Assembly: GCA_012514255.1 (NCBI GenBank)
Contig: JAAZAP010000316.1
Span: 1-7,192, forward strand
Reading direction: 5' to 3'
Length of the DNA stretch: 7,192 nucleotides
Source of the DNA: Bacteroidales bacterium
Lineage (GTDB): Bacteria; Bacteroidota; Bacteroidia; Bacteroidales; VadinHA17
The notes under the pieces were generated by a model that was given only the letters and a program-made list of their open reading frames with translations, did no database searches and was not told where the DNA came from. A program made the position numbers and the translations under genes. Below, piece by piece: positions 6,437 through 7,192 of the stretch. Position 1 is the first letter of the stretch; the number at the start of each line of letters is the position of its first letter.

Positions 6437-6439
6437 TCA
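6434..6439. other. Abutting convergent stop codons (TGATCA)
   Basis: The lipoprotein stop TGA occupies 6434-6436. The phosphatase stop, TGA on the minus strand, occupies 6439-6437. Together they form the palindrome TGATCA with no base between the two genes. There is no space for an intergenic terminator, so any terminator must lie inside the opposing coding sequence, or the transcripts overlap. Confidence 0.9.
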
Positions 6440-7192
6440 GACCCTGACGCCCATGAACAGTACATCATCAACCTGCTCATGGCTTCCCATCCAATCAAAG
6501 AAGAACTCTTTTACCTGTTTAAGCTGACCTTCTGAATCTGACGGCGAGATATCATCCACGAGGGTTTTCAGCCGGCTGATCTTCATCTTCTTTCCTCCCT
6601 CGCCACCAAACTGGTCGCAGTAGCCGTCAGTAAAGAGATAGACCATATCTCCCTCACGCAGATGGTATTCCTGATCATCATAGAACTTTTCAGTCACCGA
6701 TTCGCCTCCCACGGATGAGCGGTTCCCGCGCACATAGTGCTGCTCTCCGTCAATAACCAGTATCACCGGCCTCATGGCTGAAGCGAAGACCAGTTGCCTG
6801 GTTTTCAGGTTAAATTCACAGACCACTATATCCATCCCGTCATTGGAGGCCTCAAGCTCCTGGTTCTGATTAAGGGTTGAAAAGATCTGCCTGTCGAGTT
6901 CATGGAGCACCTGTGAAGGCCGGGTGATCTTCTTTACGGTGATAATATCCTGCAGAAGGGCTGTTCCTATCATTGACATGAAAGCGCCGGGGACACCGTG
7001 ACCGGTGGAGTCTGAGCAAACCAGCATGAACCTGTCCTTGTCAACCCAGTCAAACCAGTAGAAGTCGCCGCTGACAATATCACGGGGTTGGAAGAAGACG
7101 AAGGCTTCTTTGAAGACCGTTCCCAGCCGGGCCGTGTCAGGCAGTACGCTGCTCTGTATGCGCTTGGCATACTTGATGCTCTCGGTAATGTC
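6437..7192 (-). CDS. SpoIIE/PP2C-type serine phosphatase domain, N-terminus cut by window edge
   Basis: The reverse strand is open from 7192 to the stop at 6437, giving the last 251 residues. The visible part opens with DITESIKYAKRIQSSVLP, the helical linker that in this family joins a sensor or transmembrane module to the phosphatase. The SpoIIE-like PP2C domain follows: RDIVSGDFYW (37-46 of the fragment, Asp43), SDSTGHGVPGAFMS (60-73, Asp61), YLFTDGYCDQFGG (185-197, Asp189) and VDDVLFMGVRV (241-251, Asp242/243). These acidic residues are the expected metal ligands, so the enzyme looks active. Family members dephosphorylate serine or threonine residues on partner proteins, often anti-sigma-factor antagonists, in response to a sensed signal. 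The sensor half (often TPR, HAMP or 7TM in Bacteroidota) lies beyond the right edge, so the input is unknown. The Met at 7027 is internal and not the start. The gene converges on the lipoprotein with zero gap. Confidence 0.92.
   Translation of the reverse strand, partial: DITESIKYAKRIQSSVLPDTARLGTVFKEAFVFFQPRDIVSGDFYWFDWVDKDRFMLVCSDSTGHGVPGAFMSMIGTALLQDIITVKKITRPSQVLHELDRQIFSTLNQNQELEASNDGMDIVVCEFNLKTRQLVFASAMRPVILVIDGEQHYVRGNRSSVGGESVTEKFYDDQEYHLREGDMVYLFTDGYCDQFGGEGGKKMKISRLKTLVDDISPSDSEGQLKQVKEFFFDWMGSHEQVDDVLFMGVRV

Noticed and set aside
6970..7170. Minus-strand 66-codon frame overlapping the phosphatase in another frame
   Set aside because: The phosphatase frame carries SGDFYW and the conserved linker across the same bases; the overlapping frame is only a shadow.
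1..7192. CRISPR arrays, tRNA or rRNA genes, insertion sequences or phage genes
   Set aside because: I saw no regular spaced repeats, tRNA-like cloverleaf, terminal inverted repeats or transposase, integrase or phage motifs. Gene content is core-like throughout.

Overview
This window carries ordinary bacterial core genes plus three envelope or signalling genes. It most likely comes from a member of the Bacteroidota, probably an environmental Bacteroidales-like lineage of moderate GC. Several features point that way: two exact TAnnTTTG promoter -7 elements in front of genes; no properly spaced Shine-Dalgarno sequence at the starts; a GlmM of the MALIKSISG / GEGNGG type; an RluB-like synthase with a long basic N-terminal tail; a small lipoprotein with an EDGDGDLGL motif; and a SpoIIE-type phosphatase with an ITESIKYAKRIQ linker. 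The genus cannot be fixed from this sequence.

Layout. The minus strand at the left edge (1-1183, 3' end outside the window) encodes a periplasmic adaptor of a HlyD/MacA-type efflux system. The 161-base gap that follows holds a near-perfect dyad and an imperfect promoter. Upstream on the same strand is glmM (1345-2724), which makes glucosamine-1-phosphate for the cell wall and LPS. A short divergent promoter region (2725-2819) separates glmM from a tight plus-strand cluster: an RsuA/RluB-family pseudouridine synthase (2820-3665), era (3675-4553) and der (4566-5870), with gaps of 9 and 12 bases. All three act on rRNA or ribosome assembly, so this looks like a ribosome-maturation operon. Next comes a small predicted lipoprotein (5915-6436) with its own promoter-like element overlapping the der stop region. 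Its stop codon abuts the stop of a convergent minus-strand SpoIIE/PP2C-type phosphatase (6437-7192, N-terminus outside the window).

I found no tRNA, rRNA, CRISPR array, insertion sequence, phage gene or convincing intrinsic terminator, and no intergenic stretch longer than about 160 bases. I do not see a new multi-gene system. The points most worth a second look are small: the dyad before the efflux adaptor, the mirrored GGTGCAAA/TTTGCACC boxes between glmM and the pseudouridine synthase, a threefold ten-residue repeat in the synthase tail, the non-canonical sugar loop of GlmM, and the zero-gap convergent TGATCA stop junction.
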